Source: Cunninghamia lanceolata (taxonomy: Eukaryota; Streptophyta; Pinopsida; Cupressales; Cupressaceae). Taken from it: a stretch of DNA of 64,000 nt. Positions 47,455 to 59,411 of the stretch are shown in pieces. How positions within the stretch are numbered: position 1 is the first letter of the stretch; each line of letters opens with the position of its first letter. Made by a program: the position numbers and the translations under genes. Below the pieces are notes generated by a model that saw only the letters and a list, made by a program, of their open reading frames with translations, ran no database searches and was not told the origin of the DNA. The stretch is from the NCBI GenBank assembly GCA_027924645.1, contig BSBN01000445.1, positions 7,423,001-7,487,000 on the forward strand, written 5' to 3'.

Positions 47455-47900
47455 AAATCTTGTGGAAGGTTCGGAGCAGCAAAGAGAAGTATGGAAAATG
47501 TACTTTGATGGCTCAAGGAGCAGAAATAGATCCAATGGTGGTGCAATGCTTGTATCTCCCCAGGGTGAGAGATATTATGTTGCTTCTGTTTTGCCTTCTC
47601 GTGCACCAATAACACTGCTGAGTATGAAGGATTGATCCAATGTTTACAATGGGCAAGAAAGAGAAAGATTGGCTGTTTACAAGTGTTTGGGGACAGTGAA
47701 CTAATTGTAAATCAGGTAAGAGGACTACATCTTACAAAAAATAATGTTCTAAAATGCTACAAACATAGGGTGTGGGACATGATTGAAGAATTTGATGCTT
47801 TCAATCTGGTTGCCATTCCAAGAAATCAGAACTCCCATGCTGATAGGTTAGCTACATTTGGGGCTCAGTTTGACATCCCTAGTGATATTCAAAAGGGGAA
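47455..47900 (+). pseudogene. Element E additional RNase H, upstream of RT
   Basis: In a second frame WKMYFDGSRSRNRSNGGAML then VSPQGERYYVAS; after a frameshift near 47605 it continues NNTAEYEGLIQCLQWARKRK, LQVFGDSELIVNQVRG and NSHADRLATFGAQF. The four acidic catalytic positions (Asp in FDG, Glu in AEYEG, Asp in GDSE, Asp in HAD) are all present. It lies between protease and RT. Confidence 0.85.
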
Positions 47901-49101
47901 GGTGCAGCCTCATGCAAAAATAGTTGACAGACCCTCTATCCTTGACAATAATGTTTATTGGCAAGTCTTTGAAAGTGATGAACAGATTCTGAGACTCCTG
48001 TTAGAGGAAGATGAGTTTTCCATGATGAATGAAGATAAAATCAAACAACAATATGGCAATGATCAGATTATTCAGCTAAAGACAAACAAGCTACCCAAGG
48101 GATTGGTAACTTTGGAGTCTATTTTTGGCACCGATGATCAGATGAAGAAGCCTAAGACCGGTATGCAAATAAAAGAGGAACATTATGAGGAGTTAGAAAT
48201 TTTTAAGGGAAAACTCCTCAAAATAGGTAAAATCTGTTCAGCTAATGACAGGAGAGCTTTTATTGCTCTTTGTCAGGAATTTAAGAAGGTATTTGCTTGG
48301 GATTATTCAAACTTGAAGGGATTTGATCCTCATATTACCCAGCATACCATAGAGTTGGAACCAAGTACAAAGCCTGTAAGGCGGAAGCAGAGACCCCTAA
48401 ATCCAAAGCTAGAGCCCCTGATGATTAAAGAATTGACTAAGCTAATCGAGGGAAAGATCATTTTTCCCATCAAGCATAATTCTTGGGTCTCAAACCTTGT
48501 CCCTGTGAGGAAAAAGAATGGAGAAATCAAGTTGTGCGTTGATTTCAGGGACCTAAATAGAGCCTCCCTAAAAGACCACTACCCACTTCCATCAATGGAG
48601 CAGATTCTACAAGTAGTGGCTGGCTCTGAGAGATTCTCCTTGCTTGACAGATTTTTTGGTTACAATCAAGTGTTGGTCAAGGAGGAGGATCAATTTAAAA
48701 CTGCATTCACTACCAAATGGGGGACCATGGCCTATAGGAGAATGCCTTTTGGTCTCTCTAACGCTGGCTCAACTTTTCAAAGAGCCATGGATATGGCGTT
48801 CAAGGGTTTGCTGTACAAACTGGTGCTGGTGTACTTGGATGATATAACAATTTTTTCCAAGAATGCATCTGAGCATTTATCCCACTTAAGGCAAGTTTTT
48901 GAGAGATGCCAAGAGTTTGGGATATCCCTTAATCCAAACAAATGTATTTTCACTGTCCATGAGGGCAAGCTGTTAGGACACGTTGTTTCAAAGGAAGGCA
49001 TTACCATTGATGCTAAAAGAGTAAGGGCCATTTTGGAGCTGCCCTTACCCAGTCATAAGAAGGGATTGCAAAGTTTTATTGGCAGAATTAATTTTTTGTG
49101 A
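47901..49101 (+). pseudogene. Element E reverse transcriptase
   Basis: Part of the open frame 47632-49101. Leader pieces (ICSANDRRAFIALCQEFKKV then FAWDYSNLKGFDPHITQHTI) precede the RT core: SWVSNLVPVRKKNGEIKLCV, DFRDLNRASLKDHYPLP, MPFGLSNAGSTFQRAMD, then the catalytic box YLDD at about 48834 and LLGHVVSKEGI. The frame ends in a TGA at 49099 where Arg (CGA) is usual. Confidence 0.92.
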
Positions 49102-49790
49102 AGATTCATCCCTTATATTGAGAACCATTTGAAACCCTTGATAGCCATGTTGAAGAAGAATACAATTTTCAGTTGGACAAAGGAGGCCAGGCTAAGCTTT
49201 GAGTCTATAAAAGAAGCATTGTCAGTTGCGCCAACTCTGGTAAACCCTGACTTTTCCAAAGATTTTATTCTATATGCTTATGGTAGCCTAGATACAATCT
49301 CTACAATTTTGGTACAGAAGTAGAGTAGCGGCCTTGAGCAGCCAATCACTTTTTTCAATCAGGGGCTGGAAGAATATGAGCAGAGGTATAGCTTTGTTGA
49401 GAAGCACGTCCTTGCAGTGATAAGGAGCCTCAAGAAATTTTAGCATCTAGTTTCTAATAACAAGACACATTTAATGGTGGCTCATCCCAGCGTGAAGGAG
49501 TTCCTGTTGAGCAAAGATATAAATGAGAAAAGAGCCGGTTGGATCACCAAGGTCATGGAATATGATGTGGATATCCAGGTAACCAAGCTTGTCAGAGGCA
49601 AGGGAATCAGCAAGCAGCTCGCTACTAGTTCCAACAAGGGGGATGAGACGCTTTTGACCATTGTGGATGCACCTCAAGATAATTCAAAGGCAGTGGGCAC
49701 AAGTTGGGTTATTGATATGACTCAATTTTTGCAAACTGGCAAATGTCCAACAGGTCTGGATAAAACTAGGAGAAGATATTATAGACTGTA
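49102..49790 (+). pseudogene. Element E degenerate RNase H
   Basis: RFIPYIENHLKPLIAMLKKN leads into FILYAYGSLDTISTILVQK, where the first catalytic Asp of the normal LYTDAS motif is Tyr. EQRYSF keeps the Glu, and the usual TDH is VAH. Stops at 49321 (TAG) and 49441 (TAG). This ordinary RNase H looks catalytically dead in design, with the extra upstream domain presumably doing the work (inference). Confidence 0.8.
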
Positions 49791-50956
49791 GTCTGTTCCA
49801 TATGTTTTGATTAATGACACTCTTTTCAGGAAAGATTTTAATGGTGTATTGTTGAGATGCATTGTTGAAGATCAGACTGATAAGGTACTACATGAATTTC
49901 ATGATGGAATAGTAGGGGGTCATTTCGCCCCAAAGACTACTGCGTGGAAGATAATGAGAGCTAGATATTACTGGCCCAGCCTATTTAAGGATACCCATGC
50001 ATGGGTGAGGAAATGTATAAATTGTCTCATATTTGCAGGAAAAGAGAGGCTGCCAGCCTTACCTCTACGGCCAATTCAAATAGAGCAACCCTTCATGAGA
50101 TGGGGTGTTGACTTCATAAGACCCATTAATCCACCATCAAGTGCAAGCCACAAGTGGATTCTTACAAATACAAATTTTTTCACATGATGGACTGAAGCAG
50201 TGGCTCTAAAGGAATCAAATGAAAGTGTTGTTTTAAATTTGTATCATGATTTGATTTCCAGATTTGGAGTGCCTGAGTCAATAATTTTTGACAATGCTTT
50301 AGCCTTTGTTGACCTAAAGATAACTGACTGGGCTGTTAAGAATGGGATTTATTTGAATACTTCCTCCAATTACTACCCATAGGGTAATGGTTTGCTGAGT
50401 CTACGAACAAAAATCTCATAAAAATTATTAAAAGATCAATGGAAGATAACCAAAGGACCTGGCACACTAATTTGAAGTATGACTTATGGGCAGATAGAAT
50501 AACTCCTAAGAGGTCCATTGGAAATTCTCCATACACGTGAGTATATGGGATGGAAGCAAGATTGCATATCTCTGTAGAACTACCAACACGGGACATCATG
50601 AATCAACTGGAGATGTTTGAAGAAGAGGATCCCATGGCTGTCAGATATGCTCAGCTTATGGAGCTTGAAGAAATTAGAGACAAGGCTATGAAGACTATGG
50701 AATATCATCAGCTACAGACCAAAAGAAGTTTTCATCAAAAGGCCACTCCCAGAATCTTTAGAGAAGGTGATATGGTGCTCAAATGGGATGAATTGAAGAG
50801 CAGGCCTGGAAAGCACTCCAAATTTGACAACATGTGGAGTGGTCCATTTCTCATTACTAAATGCAAGGAGCACAATGCATTTTAGTTATCAAATATGGAT
50901 GGACAAAATCTGCCTATCCCAGTCAATGGGATACACCTAACGAGGTGTTTTGAGGT
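49791..50956 (+). pseudogene. Element E integrase
   Basis: The HHCC zinc region reads EFHDGIVGGHFAPKTTAWK with KCINC. In the core, Asp in MRWGVDFIRP and Asp in SIIFDNALAF are present; a TGA at 50186, a TAG at 50380 and a frameshift after NYYP remove the region with the catalytic Glu. The C-terminal part (50550-50885) contains KWDELKSRPGKHSKFDNMWS. Ends at about 50956. Confidence 0.85.
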
Positions 50957-51246
50957 ATGAGTGCCTTGTAAATCAATAAATTAGGTCTCTATGCTTTCAA
51001 TAAGTGCTGCTACATATTAGTTTAGATCTTCTTTTGCTTTCCCTAAGTGTTGTCCAGCACAGTTGAGTGGTTGCTTGCAACATTTTGTCTTGTTTTGGTC
51101 TCTCTGTTCCCCTTTACTATAATAAATTGTTAAAGTTAGAGAGCCTCTATATATTTCTAGTCTCAATATGACTCTATGCCCAATAGATATATAAGGCCAC
51201 TGATCTAACTATTTAGCAGGCAAACATCCCATAGAAGTCGCCAAAA
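50957..51246 (+). other. 3' spacer of element E with antisense primer-like site
   Basis: 290 bp without coding. Just before the LTR, 51226-51246 read on the minus strand as TTTTGGCGACTTCTATGGGA, close to the plant Gypsy primer-site consensus TGGCGACTCCACTGGGGAC. No clear polypurine tract is visible at this junction. Confidence 0.6.
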
Positions 51247-54141
51247 TGTTGACCCCTTTTTTCCTCTGACCAAAGCCAAATAGTCAACCTGGTATTTTCC
51301 TTGAAAATCCTTTGGAAAATGTTCCTATAAAGCTTGAAGTGCCAAATTTCCCAGAAGTCTTGCCTAAAAAAAAAGCCTTACCATTGGAAAGAGCTTGAAA
51401 AAATAGGCAGGTTTGCTTTTTTACTTCACCCTGAAATTTGACCAAACAAAGAAGTTATTCATGGTCAAAGTTTTGGTCAACATGCAATTCAAATGTACAT
51501 TTGGCAGGCTTGCAAATCCCTATTGGCCTTAGAAAATGTTGAAAAAGGGGAGTTTTATGCATTTTCTAAATGTATATCGGGCTCAAAAGGTGCATATACA
51601 TTTAGGGAATCTTTTGCAGGTTCCCCGGGAATATTCCCAGTTTGTATATCGGCGATATACAAGGAAAGATGCAAGTGAACATACAAGGTATAATGTACAT
51701 CCATCGCATATTCCTCAAAGATTCCCTGTTTGTATGTTTGGGGCGTTTGTATGTTTGCCTTTGTATTTACAATATACAAGAAAATATACATTCGCTAAAT
51801 GTGCAAGGCAAATATGCATCGAAGATTCCCCAGGATATACTGCACTTGCAAGGAAGGCTTGTTTTTTTGCTTTGTATGTTCACAATATACAAGAGGAAAT
51901 GTACAATGAGAAGATACATCATAGGCATATTCTGTTAAGATTCCCTGTTTGCATGTATGTGGGTTTGTATATTGTGTTTGCATATTTAACATACAAGGTG
52001 CAAATGTACATTTGCTAGAGTGCCGCAGGGAAAATATACAAAGGCATTTGTATATCACCAACATACAAGAGGTGGGGCCTGCGCATATACAAGGAGGATT
52101 GTATGTTTCAACATACAAAGGATTACGTGAACAATGGCTTGTATATCGTGCATATACAAGCAAATATACATTGGCGATATGCAAGCCAGATTTCAAATGA
52201 GTATCATTCTGGCTCATTCAGGCTTCAGGTCCACCATGTTTGAAAGGTGTTTGTATGTTTTGACATACAAAGGAACATATACAAAGACACATGCAAGACG
52301 GGTTTCAAAAATGCTTCCAATCTGCTTCATAAAAGGTTTGGAATCTGTGGCTTGCATGTATGTGGTGCTTGTATATTGTGATGTACAATTCAGAATATAC
52401 ATGAGAAGGTGATACAAGCTGGACCCAGCAAAACAATGAAATGCAGCTAATGGTGTTTTGAGGTCTGCAACTTGTATTTTGCATATGCAGAAGAGAAGAT
52501 ACAAATGATGGGGTCCACCAAGGCAGGCACTTTGTATATATTTTTCTACTTGTATGTTCGCTTGCACATTTCAAGGATGCAAGGCTAGATACAAGTTAAC
52601 ATACAAGTGGTAGGGCCTGCATATACAAGGGAGCTTGTATTTATATGCAATTTTGAAAATACAAAGGATATACAGGGGCCGATATGCAAAGCGCCATGTA
52701 TGTGCTAAGGAGTTGTAGAATGAATTTTTTAATGCCAATTCAGGTGCCAAGATGCAGCGGTATACACACACATGAAAAGTGATATATACAGGCACTTGAC
52801 CAGAACTTTGGCTGCCTATATCTTCCCCATTTCAGTGAATTTTGACATGCTGTAAGAGGCAAAGATGCATGTTTTTGTCCCCTCTTTCTTTTGGTAGGGT
52901 TTTCAGGAGCTTTTGTCACTTTTCAATTTTTAGATCTGGAAATGCATATTTCAGCAATGACTTTCAGCAGATGATGATATTCTTGGGGCATTCATTGCTA
53001 CACCATGATGAGGTAGTTTGCATTAATGGTAAAAGATATCCCTCCACTGCCATGTTTCAGATATCTATGTGTTCACTGTTGAAGATAACCACGCAGTTGC
53101 TTGCATTCAAGACCCAAAATATCCCCTACTTGCCCAGCGCCAGATATTTAACGCCATAACTAATGCGGCTGGGCAGTCATTAAATGTAGATATTTTCTGA
53201 GATAGCTCTTAGAGCACATTTTTTCTAACCAACTTAGGATAATTTGGAAAGCTATATATATGCATTTGAATTTTGTAAATAGGGTTGGAAATTTTTTGGC
53301 ATCCTAGTCTTTATGTTTCCAAACAAAGTTTTCATATACTATAACCTTACCTCTCTGTCAAATATATGCAAGTTATTTTTACCTCTTTACTAATTTTTCT
53401 GGTTCTGTGTGAATCTACATATGGTTTGTCTGTGAATGTTGTATTCCTCTCAATCATATTGCTTCTCGCCTATGCTAGAGTCATCTAACCCGTGTATGCC
53501 TACTTGCCATATTCTAATTGTGTTGTGCATCCTTCAATTCTATGGAAGTTTCTTTAAATCTATTTGGTGTATCACCCTTTTATGTTTTCAAGCTTTTATT
53601 CATTTTCATTATAAGCATTCTCTCTCCCTTTTCCCCCAAAATTTGGTAGTTTCAAGTGATAGCTAGACAAGGAAGCTAGCCTTCTCCGAAGGTTTGAACT
53701 CATTTAGCAAAGTCCCACACTTAGAGATCAATCCCATGTTATTCCAGTTTGTAGAGCTTTAACAACTTCATGTAAGGGTGCAAAACTAGGTGATAATAGG
53801 ATTGCTTCTTGCCTCTACTAGAGTCATCTAACCTGTGTATGGCTACTTGCCATATTCTGATTGTGTTGTGCATCCTTCAATTCTATGGAAGTTTCTTTAA
53901 ATCTGTCTGGTGTATCGCCCTTTTATGTTTTCAAGCTTTTACTCATTTTTATTACAAGCATTCTCTCTCCCTTTTCCCCCAAAATTTAGTTGTTTCAAGT
54001 GATAGCTAGACAAGGAAGCTAGCATTCTCTAAAGGTTTGATCTCATTTAGCAAAGTCCCATACTTAGAGATCAATCCCATGTTATTCCAGTTTGCAGAGC
54101 TTTAACAAATTCATGCAAGGGTACAAAACTGGGTGATAACA
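51247..54141 (+). repeat. Right LTR of element E with a 3' tandem duplication
   Basis: TGTTGACCCC to GGTGATAACA. It matches the left LTR over 51247-53751. A stretch of about 345 bp, from the phrase near 53460 to 53806, is repeated at 53807-54141, which lengthens this copy. It contains the same hairpin field as the left LTR. Confidence 0.85.
51640..52790. repeat. Field of TTGTATAT/ATATACAA hairpins, right LTR
   Basis: Counterpart of 43140-44280. For example TTGTATATC-GGC-GATATACAA at 51642-51662; in the left LTR the loop is GTT while the arms are unchanged. Other arms differ by single substitutions. Confidence 0.8.
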
Positions 54142-54146
54142 ATAGT

Positions 54147-54692
54147 ATGAATTAAATTTCTAATTTTTGCATCAGATCTAATTGGTATTCTAGTAGTTAA
54201 TCATTTTATAGTGTTACATTGTGCATTTGAATCTTTTTCATTGCTAGAATTTGTCAAAAAAAGTTACATTTTATGAAAACCTAGTTAATGTGGAAATCTA
54301 GGTTTTGTGATTGATAATTTAATTCCATATTTTGATGTTGTCATTTGCATTTGAATATGGTGTTAATTTGTTCTGCAACATTACAAGTATCATTTTGCAT
54401 TTAATTTTGAAATTAGGAACAATTTTGAGTTGTTTTATTTAAAAAAAAAAATTAAAATTTGGGGTTTGATTTAAGCATTGGCATTATTGATATCTAAGTG
54501 GATTTGAGTAGAGTTGAATTTGATCAAAAGATATATTATGTGCATTATATGTTTGTTTACATTTGACCAAAACATTGATTCACTTAAACAAAAACTTAAA
54601 CCTTTCTTTTTCTACATCATTCATTTCTTCTATTTGTGCATCTTGTGTGTTACTAAAGCTTGTAGATATTTTATGAGCTTTGTGACATGCTA
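54147..54692 (+). other. Leader of element D, right part
   Basis: Resumes after the ATAGT duplication. TTTTTGCATCAGATCTAATT near 54164 resembles the leader of element B near 32715. AT-rich, no gene. Confidence 0.5.
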
Positions 54693-55303
54693 GAACCTTA
54701 ATTTTGGGAAAATTTTAGGTTCCCATGATGAGAATGGAGATCTAAAGGATCAAGCAACATCTAGAGGACTAAAGCAAGGAAAATGAGGAGACCACTCTTA
54801 AGAGAATCTCTTATATTAACAATGGAAATATTCACCAAAATAAATACCCTAATTCATGACAGTGACCGAAATGATGATTGCATAAATATTTTCAAGCATA
54901 GTTTAATCAAATCAGACCAAAATAAGGTGTATGACAGAGGAAAATATAAACTTTTCTTTTTTTTTTGTGGCCTTGAGCCATCAGTCGTGGTGTGGTTTTC
55001 AAACCATATTAGTTTAGGGCAAAAGTAACATTTTTGACTCTGTTGCCCAATGGAGTAAGCACTCGGTCTGCTCCCCAGAGATCTGGGATCTTGCTATGCC
55101 TGCAAGGGGCATACATCCCCAAGCAAGAGCCACTATTGGAACCTTAAAATTTTGGGAAAATTTTAGGTTCCCATGATGAGAATGGAGATCTAAAGGATCG
55201 AGCAACATTTGAAGGACAAAAGAAAGGAAAATGAGGAGACCACTCTTAGGAGAATCTCTTATATTAACAATGGAAATATTCACCAAAATAAATACCATAA
55301 TTC
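54693..55303 (+). repeat. Direct repeat of 163-165 bp with a 283-bp middle
   Basis: Copies at 54693-54855 and 55139-55303 share the run from GAACCTTA through AATATTCACCAAAATAAATACC, with a few differences. The middle (54856-55138) holds a T-run at 54955 and a stretch (GTTGCCCAATGGAGTAAGCA with GGTCTGCTCCC at 55041-55071) that faintly resembles a tRNA-derived SINE head. Not resolved. Confidence 0.5.
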
Positions 55304-57292
55304 TCCTGTAAGCAAAGGAAAAAGAAAAGGTGCAGTCAACATTTCTGCCAAGAGCTTTGTCATAGTGGCTATTGCCCTCCATGCCTTGAAACTATTTTTA
55401 AATGATCTCTCTTGTGCATGTGGGAAGACGTCAATACCTCCTCCAGTACCATGTGGGATGCCTATTCCTTTATGCATGGCTATTGTTCCTTAGTAGTATT
55501 AGTAAAATGTCCTAGATGTGTCAAACTTAAGATTGCATGTGTTTCATGGCAAGAAAGGGTTGTTATTGATAGAATCAACATACAATTTAGATGGGGTTGC
55601 CTTTTGAACAATTTGAAAGTTCTGGGTATTTCAAGAGTTATGCTAATTTTTGTGAAAAGTCAACACGTGTGTTTTGGTCAAAGTGTATCTCATATACATT
55701 GTCTTTTGTATGTATTTTGGATGTAGTGTGCTTTTGGTTTGTCGGGTTATGTTATGCATTTGGTTTAAGTCATGTGTGGGGTTCATACCTCAAGTATTCC
55801 AAAATACATGTACTAATGCAAATCCAGGCCCAATAGCTATTTATGCTGAGTTTTATAATGTTTGAAATTTGCATTTGTATTTGTATGTCATAACATATGT
55901 ATTACATATGTGCAAATTCAAATATACATTGGCGGATGTCAACGGGAATTCAAAAGTAGCATATAAGGTCTTGGTCACCTCATGTGCATAGTTAATACAT
56001 TGCGAGTATTAAATGTTCTTATACATATGCATAGGTGAACTTGAAAAGAAAATCCATTTTAGTTCTGAAAACAGGAGTGAAGGGTTATTTGTATGTATCT
56101 TTGTATGTATAAATGTTTGTATCTAAAATGTAGATACAAGTCCAAACCTGATTAGAGAGTTAAATTTTGAAAACTTTTGGTGAAGTCCATAGTTGTATAT
56201 TATGATGCATGTATTCAATATGCAAAAAAGAGGTGTAATGGCGAACATGAACTAATGATTAAAATGGAAAAATAAAGAAATATGCATAGCAAAAAGTGAA
56301 AAGTTAACATCATGGCTACATGTTTAAAAGTGCATGTATACAATATGTAAAAAGCTAATACAGATGGAAATGTATACAAAGGCAAATAGGAAGGTAATTT
56401 CAATCTAGTTCATAAACCCAATGGAGTCTGCATGTGTATGTTGTTGCGATTGCATAAGATATACAAAAGACATGTACAAGGAAATACGCAAAACGAAAGA
56501 GAAGAAATTAGAAGTGAGTAAAGGTATGTCATGCATGGTTCCAAGATACAAAAGTTAAACTTAACATCAAAAAGGCACTAAGTCAAAATGTTTGAAGTGA
56601 AGTCATCACTTTTATTTTATGTATTAGTGAAAAGTGCATGCATATACATATACAAATGAAAAAGTACAAAATATCAACGTATACAAAATTCAAAGTATGC
56701 GTCGAGTGGCAAAACAAAAGAAAAATCAAAGTGCATATTCTATCATAGCATTTAATGCACGTCTACCACAAGGGATACCAAATTCCAAAAGGAATAAAAG
56801 AAGAATTTTCAAAACGTTAACTTCACAATTGCAAATGAAATTCAATTGCACAGAGCATCCCACGAGAAAGAACTAGAGCATTTTGAAGGCAAAGAAGTCA
56901 AATTAAATATTTTATTATTGAAGGTATTGGAATGAATGAAGGGTCATAACCCTAAAATTGCAAAACATATATGAGAGATAAAAATCAAAGAAGCAAGGAG
57001 GAATCATCAGAAACAACAATAATTAGAGCAATTAGCAGTCAGTAGGATTAATATATTAGTCAATGAAGATTTCCAAGCATAAAATGTAAAATTGTATGAA
57101 GTAATTCAATGGAGAGGAATATAATAATCTGGTGTCCAAACATTTTTTTGTGTTTAATTATTTGTTAATATCCATTTATATGTGTTATTTGTGTTGTCTC
57201 CAGAATGGTTTTCTTTTTTTATTTAAATTGAATATATTGAGGATATGTTTAATTTATCAAGGCACACTTGCTATACTTGTGTGATTATATTG
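55304..57292 (+). other. No recognisable gene; TTGTAT/ATACAA-rich stretch
   Basis: Probably interior of D passing into the LTR of F, but no boundary is visible. From about 55860 to 56700 many TTGTAT, GTATGT and ATACAA words recall the element E LTR hairpin field, without perfect hairpins. Short frames at 55209-55493 and 55412-55726 show no known domain. Confidence 0.4.
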
Positions 57293-57888
57293 ATTGGTTT
57301 CTATCAGAAGAGAATTAAATTCCTTTTAAATGATTTCAGCTTATTGGTTTCTGCCTAGAATTAAAATCCTTTGAACAAATCACCTCAATTGGTTTCCTTT
57401 AAGAATTAAAATCCTTTCAATTGATCACAGTAACCTAGGAAAATATCATTGGGATTTGGTAAGAAGAGAACATGTAACTAACAACCCTGCACATTTATAC
57501 AAAGTATAAACATATGAAAAGAGCCAAATAATTTGAGTTAAGCCAAGAGGGAGGACACATCTATCATACACATCCTGACTCTATTGTCCATAATAGATAA
57601 AGCACTGGTCAAATCAAAGTAACATTTCAAAACCTTATTCACATATTCAAGATTCAAACATTAGGAGTAGGAACAACTTTCAGCCTTATATCTATCTCAC
57701 ACTTACATGCCACTGTGAGTAGATCACTAAGGTCAGACAAATCTGCATTAAGGTACACTCACCTAGGTCTGGCAGAACCTAAAGAGAAAGGGGCTTTCAA
57801 TCATATCAACCTTGTTTCGTTAGCCAAAAGCATCAAGAGAGCTTGGCAACCTCTTAAGGTTAACAACCTATGTTTTTGAGACCTAACA
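57293..57888 (+). repeat. 3' end of the element F 5' LTR
   Basis: The LTR ends GAGACCTAACA at 57888, followed by a primer site. Three short tandem units starting ATTGGTTTC at 57293, 57343 and 57388, each with AGAATTAAA and TCCTTT, lie inside. The left LTR boundary was not found. Confidence 0.55.
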
Positions 57889-57890
57889 GA

Positions 57891-57911
57891 ATTGGCAACT
57901 CTACTGGGGAC
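57891..57911 (+). other. Primer binding site of element F
   Basis: ATTGGCAACTCTACTGGGGA agrees well with the plant Gypsy site TTGGCGACTCCACTGGGGAC and lies two bases after the LTR end. Partial echoes occur at 57981 (TTGGTAACTCTGCTGG) and 58031 (GTGGTGACTCTGAAAGG). Confidence 0.75.
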
Positions 57912-57978
57912 AAAAAAAAAATCTTGGTTGAAGACCATCTCATTATAGAGTCAGTAAAGTTTTGAATTCAAACACAGA

Positions 57979-59411
57979 TTGGTAACTCTGCTGGCAAGAA
58001 GGACCCAAAAAGATGAAATCATTCCTCTTTTGACAAGAGGTGGTGACTCTGAAAGGAATTCAATGAAGAAAATAAAAACTTCTTGTAACAACACCATTTT
58101 CAGTCAAAATAAATATGTCAGAAGAAGAAAGAAAGCTGGAGTTGTTAAGGGAAAAGAAAAAAGTGATTCAAGAACCGCAACAATTGAAAGCTAAACGTGC
58201 TTTAAATTCATCACAATATATATGATCAACATCTGATGGGGATGGGTATGTGAATGTGAGTGACTCTTTAACCCCACATGTATCTCATGATGCAATTAGA
58301 AATCTTGGCAATGGATGTAATGCATATCATACATAGTAGGACATTTTTATACCGCAAGCCTAAATCAAATAAATGTTTATCCTGTGCCCCCTAGTCAAAG
58401 ACTAGTGAGTAGTCTTCAAAATGTAAATGCTCCTATTGTCCCAACCCACCCACTTGAATACCTAAATTAGTAGTTTGAGGAGGAAGATGATGAATACTCA
58501 CATACTCAAGAAAAGGGCCAAGACTCCACAAAATCAAAATATTGCATTTCCCCTTTAGATGCATTTTTTGGCATAAGGAGGCATGAAGGAGAACTTGGAC
58601 ATGATCTGTTCAACAAAATGGAGGATTGCTATATGCAAATACCTTTGGGTTCCTTGCCTAATAAATCTATGTTACATTTTATTGAGCAATTCATGAGAGT
58701 ATATGAGCCTAATTCAGTTTATTGGCCCAAGTCATTGAAGTCAGTTACTCTAGACCAGATGAGTAAATTGATTGGTATCATAGATAAGAAAAGGTATGAG
58801 GATGCTATCTGTTGACTTTTTCCCAGACTGGATGCTTATTCCCAGATTTCCCTACAAGGTAGCCATCAGTGATCAACAGGATCTCTGGGCCAGGGGGTCA
58901 ACAGTGTAGGAGATAGACTCTATATTTTATCTCCTCTTCTTCTTCAGGCTCTGCAAGACCTAGGGGGGTATTCCCTACTCAACATCCATGAGGATATGCA
59001 TGCAAGGCTGGGATGTTGACAGAAAGCAGATGAGTCCTCCTGTAAGTAGACCAAAACTGAAAGATAAGGGCAAAGGGGCTAGCTTTGGGCCTATTTGCAG
59101 TTGTAGATAGAGGACTGAGGTTCCTAAAACTAACTCTAATGTCCTAATGCTTGTTTTAGATTTTGATTTGGATTTTAAGCTTGGATGCAAAGCTGGATAT
59201 GGTTATAACACAAAACAAAGCATGATTGGTGCCTATCCAGGGCCTGGAGTCAGTAGACATACACCTGTGAATGATCAGCATGAACAGCTAAAACTGGATT
59301 TCAAGGGGATATATGTGATACCTACCTTACAGGTATCTCCCAATACAGAGTGTTAGGTTATCTCTACTTATGGTATCCCTACTGCAGTATACCCTTCCCA
59401 ATGTTCAACCT
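57979..59411 (+). pseudogene. Element F gag-like remnants
   Basis: Frames 57979-58194 (basic), 58618-58815 (MEDCYMQIPLGSLPNKSMLH and YEPNSVYWPKSLKSVTLDQM) and 59147-59356 (DFDLDFKLGCKAGYGYN), joined through stops and shifts, look like real but decayed coding sequence. Position after the primer site suggests gag. I do not recognise a specific domain. Confidence 0.5.

Larger units (their letters stand above)
42750..54141 (+). mobile_element. Element E: Ty3/Gypsy with additional RNase H before RT, coding on the plus strand
   Basis: LTRs 42750-45213 (right end missing) and 51247-54141, flanked by ATAGT. The interior encodes gag, protease, extra RNase H, RT, degenerate RNase H and integrase on the plus strand, with stops and frameshifts. 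Dual RNase H is a trait of the Tat lineage (family knowledge). No primer site is seen after the left LTR, while a primer-like sequence in antisense lies before the right LTR. Confidence 0.88.

Noticed and set aside
42750..54141. Two unrelated insertions instead of one element E
   Set aside because: The outer ends share ATAGT and the LTRs match, so one insertion is simpler, although the antisense primer-like site keeps the question open.
55031..55075. tRNA gene
   Set aside because: Only a faint A-box-like stretch; no cloverleaf could be drawn and no convincing B box.
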